Shown: positions 60,475 to 64,000 of the stretch, in pieces | Numbering within the stretch: the first letter of the stretch is position 1 | Layout: each line of letters begins with the position of its first letter | DNA from: Tachypleus tridentatus | Taxonomy: Eukaryota; Arthropoda; Merostomata; Xiphosura; Limulidae | Assembly (NCBI RefSeq): GCF_004210375.1 | Contig: NC_134830.1 | Coordinates: 49,667,094 to 49,731,093 of the forward strand | Length of the DNA stretch: 64,000 nucleotides | Direction: 5' to 3' | Translations under genes and position numbers: made by a program | Notes under the pieces: model-generated | Database searches by the model: none | Told to the model about the DNA's origin: nothing | What the model saw: the letters and a program-made list of their open reading frames with translations, nothing else

Positions 60475-61815
60475 CAGACTTGAGGACACTTTAGTTAAGT
60501 AATAAAGAAAATGTGGTATTCCAGCACTTAGTTGGGGACATTTTAGTTAAGTAAAGAAAATAAATCAGTACATTCCAGTACTCAGTCAGGGAGACTTTAG
60601 TTAAGTAACCAAAAGAAATCTAGACCTTCCAGTGCTTAGTTTGGGACGCTATAGTTAAGTGAAGAAAGGAAATGAGGAACTTCCAGCACTGAGTTCAAGA
60701 CATTATAGTTAAGTGAAGCAAGGAAATGTGGATCTTCCAGTGCTCAGTTGGGGGAACTTTAGTTAAGTAAAGAAACGAAATGTGGACCTTCTAGCACAGA
60801 GTTGAGGACACTATGGTTAAGTGAAGAAAGGAAATGTGGACCTTGTAGAAGTTAGTTGGGAATATTTTAGTTAAGTAAAGAAATTTGGACCTTCCAGTGC
60901 TCAATTCGAGCCACTGTAGATAAGTGACGAAAGGTAATGTAAACCTTCCAGTGCTCAGATGGTGACACTATGCTTTTGTGAAGAAAGGAAAATTGAACCC
61001 TCCAATGCTTAGTTGGGGACACTATAGTTTAGTGAAGAAAAGAAATGTAGGCCTTCTTCCATTGAGTTGAGGACACTTTAGTTAAGTGTAGAAAGTAAAT
61101 GTGGACTTTCCTGCACTGAGTTGAGGACACTTTAGTTAAATGAAGAAAGGAAATATGGAACTTCTAGCACTGAGTTGAGAACACTTTATTAGAGTGAAGA
61201 AAGAAAATGTGGACTTTCCAGCACTTAGTTGAGGACAGTTTAGTTAAATGAAGAAAGGAAATGTGGACCTTCTCGTGCTGAGTTGAGGACACTACAGTTA
61301 AGTAAAGAAAAGAAATCTAGACCTTCCAGTGCTCAATTAGGGATACTGTAGTTAAGTGACGAAAGGAAATGTAAACCTTCTAGCACTGCGTTGAGGACAC
61401 TTTAGTTAAGTGAAGAAAGAAAAATTAGACCCTCCAGTGCTCATTTGAGGACATTGTAGTATAGTGAAGAAAGGAAATGTGGACCTTCTATCACTGCGTT
61501 AACGACATTTCAGTTAAGTGAAGAGAGGCATTGTGAACCTTCCAGTGCTCAGTTAGAAACACTGTAGTTAATTGAAGAAAGAAAATGTGGACCTTCCAAC
61601 ACTTAGTTCAGAACACTTTAGTTAAGTGAAGAACGGAAATGTGGACCTTCAAGCACTGAGTTGTGGACACTTTAGTCAAGTAAAGAAAGGAAACGTGGAC
61701 CATCTAGCAATAAGATGAGGACACTATAGTTAAGTGAATAAAGGAAATATGGACCTTCCAGTGCTCAGTTTGGGAAACTATAGGAAATGATGACCTTCTA
61801 GAGCTCAGACATTTT
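60475..61815. repeat. Minisatellite of about 55 bp, roughly 24 diverged copies
   Basis: The unit contains GAGGACACTTTAGTTAAGTG, AAGAAAGGAAATGTGGACCT and TCCAGTGCTCAGTT. Copies differ at many sites, so the array is old compared with the one at 26.8 kb. Confidence 0.93.
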
Positions 61816-61960
61816 AATTATTGTTTACTCAATAATTAGCAAGTCTATATTCTGATACAGGCTCAACAGACAAATCACAAAAACGTAAGGTAATATCTAA
61901 CAACCTTCTGGAAGTTAACAACCTAAGGAATAAAACGTAAAACTATTTTCTTTAGTCTGT

Positions 61961-62230
61961 TTGTTTTTGAATTTCGCACAAAGCTACTCGAGGGCTATCT
62001 TTGCTAGCCGTCCCTAATTTAGCAGTGTAAGACGATAGGGAAGGCAGCTAGTCATCACCTCCCACCGCCAACTCTTGGGCTACTCTTTTACCAACAAATA
62101 GTGGGATTGACCGTCACATTATAACGCCCCCACGGTTGAAAGGGCGAGCATGTTTGGTGCGACCGGAATTCGAACCCGCGACCCTCAGATTACGAGTCGC
62201 ACGCCTTAACACGCTTGGCCATGCCGGGCC
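61961..62230 (-). repeat. SINE family 1, intact with target-site duplication
   Basis: Full-length copy flanked by the 8-bp repeat TAGTCTGT (61953-61960 and 62231-62238). It lies just beyond the 60.5-61.8 kb minisatellite. Confidence 0.94.
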
Positions 62231-62239
62231 TAGTCTGTA

Positions 62240-63020
62240 AATATATGTGTGTTTATTCTTTTGAAACATTAATATGTGTTATATTTTGCTATAAATATCT
62301 CTACTGATGTCATTTTGCGTTGTTATATTTCTTCTTTTAATATCGTTTTATTGGAAAATTGCGCTTGGATTTTGGAAAGGTGTCGCACTATTCCAAAGTA
62401 TGTTGAACAATACTTACGTGACACGTTGCTTGATATTAAAACACAAAAATCTATTGGTTTTGCAACTTTTTTGCTGTAAATATGAAATTGACAGAACTTG
62501 CACATTATAATTGCACGTTAACCACTGTAAACTGTTTCGTTCATTATCTGACTTAATATTGAAATTCGTTTTTGAAGGAGGTCATTAGTTGGTAATGTAG
62601 CATAACCATACAGTACCTAACCTATCCTATATAGTCTTGACGACTATTTACGTGACACTGGCCATGAAGGCTGAGGCAATTAACAGTCAAGACGAAATTT
62701 AAAATAATTTTAATATGTAGAGAAAAACAACATTAAACAGTTATACGTGTTTAATAATTTGCTTTACTTTAGAAAACCAACAATGACTAAAGCAAGGTTT
62801 AGTATTTTAAAGAAAAGACAATTTAAATCAACTGAAACCGGTTTCATAAAGTGATTAAAACAGTTGAAAATGGTTTAAATGTATTTTTTTACGTTTTATT
62901 GAGAAATAGAAATGATTTACTTTCTTTGTTTTCCAACACAAGTGAAAAATTTGTTTACATTTCAACTTGGTCTCCGAAATACCATGCTTCTGTCTTCGCG
63001 CTTTTTATTACGCAGACTTT
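62240..63020. other. No recognisable feature
   Basis: AT-rich sequence. Overlapping short frames at 62276-62510 are on both strands and show no family signature. Confidence 0.4.
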
Positions 63021-63021
63021 G

Positions 63022-63118
63022 TTTGTAGTTTAAACACAAAGCTACACAATGGGCTATCTCTGCTCTACCCGGTTTCTGACATTGTAAATCCTCAGATATA
63101 CCGCTATGTCGCTAGGAG
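63022..63118 (-). repeat. Second SINE family
   Basis: ACACAAAGCTACACAATGGG, CTATCTCTGCTCTACC and ATATACCGCTATGTCGC. A short deletion lies in the middle. Confidence 0.75.
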
Positions 63119-63334
63119 GCACTGGAGCCACATCATGAACCACTTTTTTTTTATCTTGTTTGATTTATAAAACAGTGAAAGTACTAACACAACTATACAT
63201 CTCATTGTAAAATTTTGTGAAAGTAAGTGAAACTAAAACATAGAAATGTGGAGTCTTTAACAGTTGGGGAAGAGGGAATTGGAACCACGAACTTATGTTC
63301 TCAAAAAAAAAACAGTAGTTGTTTCTCGATAGGA

Positions 63335-63420
63335 CAGCAGAATGTCTATTGATTTACACCACTAAGATCTATGGAGCATATCAAGTAGCCCAACGTGGGT
63401 TTGCTTTAGAACAAACAAAT
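63335..63420 (+). repeat. Second SINE family, diverged
   Basis: GGACAGCAGAATGTCTATTG, ATTTACACCACTAAGATC and TAGCCCAACGTGGGTTTGCT, then an AACAAAC tail. Confidence 0.55.
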
Positions 63421-63729
63421 TATCCGTTTTTGTAGAAGTATTTACACTCTAAGGAATAAATTAGTCGCTCTCAGATAGAAGTGAAATACTTAGGTTTGTT
63501 TTCACTGAATTTATTCAAGGACTTCAACAACTAAATTTGGTGTTTGATGCTTCACGGTGGAAAGAATGCAGATAACCTAATATGTATCTTTACACTTAAC
63601 GATAAAACAGCAGATAGTTCAGTTTAACCGAAGATTTTCATTATCATATGTAGTAGCTGATAATGAAGAAGTGATTACGAAAACTCCCATTAGTTGTCCA
63701 AGATTAAAGTAATATAAACTGTGATAACA

Positions 63730-63856
63730 GGACCCATCACTGTGACTCTGCGGTAAGTTAGGGGTTTTATAACGCTAAACATCAGGTCATACTCGTGGTT
63801 CACCAAACACAGATGATTCATTGTGCAGCTTTGTGTTTAACAAAAAACAAAACATA
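63730..63856 (+). repeat. Second SINE family
   Basis: TGACTCTGCGGTAAGTTAGG, TTATAACGCTAAACATCAGG and the tail TGCAGCTTTGTGTTTAACAA. Confidence 0.7.
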
Positions 63857-64000
63857 TTTAACAACCGTTCTTTTTTTTGTGTGTTTATATACAGTTTAAA
63901 GCTTGAACCATTATCCCAACACAGTTTCTTAGAATGAACAATGAATAAAATTGGTTACAAAAATCTCAAATTTATTTGAACTCTGAGGCACGATTCATTC

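Overview
The window is animal nuclear DNA: AT-rich, with small exons bounded by GT/AG introns and a dense load of transposon relics and minisatellites. The two protein genes and the repeat content suggest an arthropod, most likely a chelicerate. The tRNA-derived SINE resembles ones I associate with horseshoe crab genomes, but that is an inference from memory, not a search.

Layout. Positions 2758-11638 (+) hold the last six coding exons of an ecdysone receptor (EcR). They cover the end of the A/B region, the two-zinc-finger DNA-binding domain, the hinge and the whole ligand-binding domain, and stop right after the AF-2 helix. The exon phases fit together without a break. Exons for the N-terminal A/B region were not found and probably lie upstream of the window. 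A degenerate mariner transposon (3600-4849) and three SINE copies sit in the EcR introns.

From 11.6 to 31 kb there is no convincing complete gene. This tract holds minisatellites (13.7-14.4, 17.6-18.3, 24.7-26.3 and 26.8-27.3 kb), a LINE relic, a Tc1-type relic with TIRs, a decayed LTR-retrotransposon gag/protease tract (21.7-23.8 kb), SINEs and two coding-like tracts of unknown origin (28.4 kb and 29.0-30.1 kb).

From 57293 down to 31415 (-) runs a 13-exon gene of about 26 kb. Its predicted product is 532 aa, with a PH domain followed by a C-terminal RhoGAP domain, and is closest in layout to the ARHGAP9/12/15/27 family (ARHGAP15-like in size). The summed exon length is 1599 nt, an exact multiple of three, and every junction keeps phase. 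Its introns carry two Tc1-like transposons, one further Tc1-like DDE relic, a Penelope-like 3' end, many SINEs and at least eight minisatellites. One minisatellite has captured the end of an exon together with its splice donor.

From 57.3 to 64 kb there is a near-perfect 33-bp hairpin, a LINE relic, SINEs and a 1.3-kb minisatellite, but no gene I can support.

The two genes have no visible functional link: EcR is a nuclear hormone receptor and the other a cytoplasmic Rho-family GTPase regulator. They are in opposite orientations, converging on the repeat-rich interval between them.
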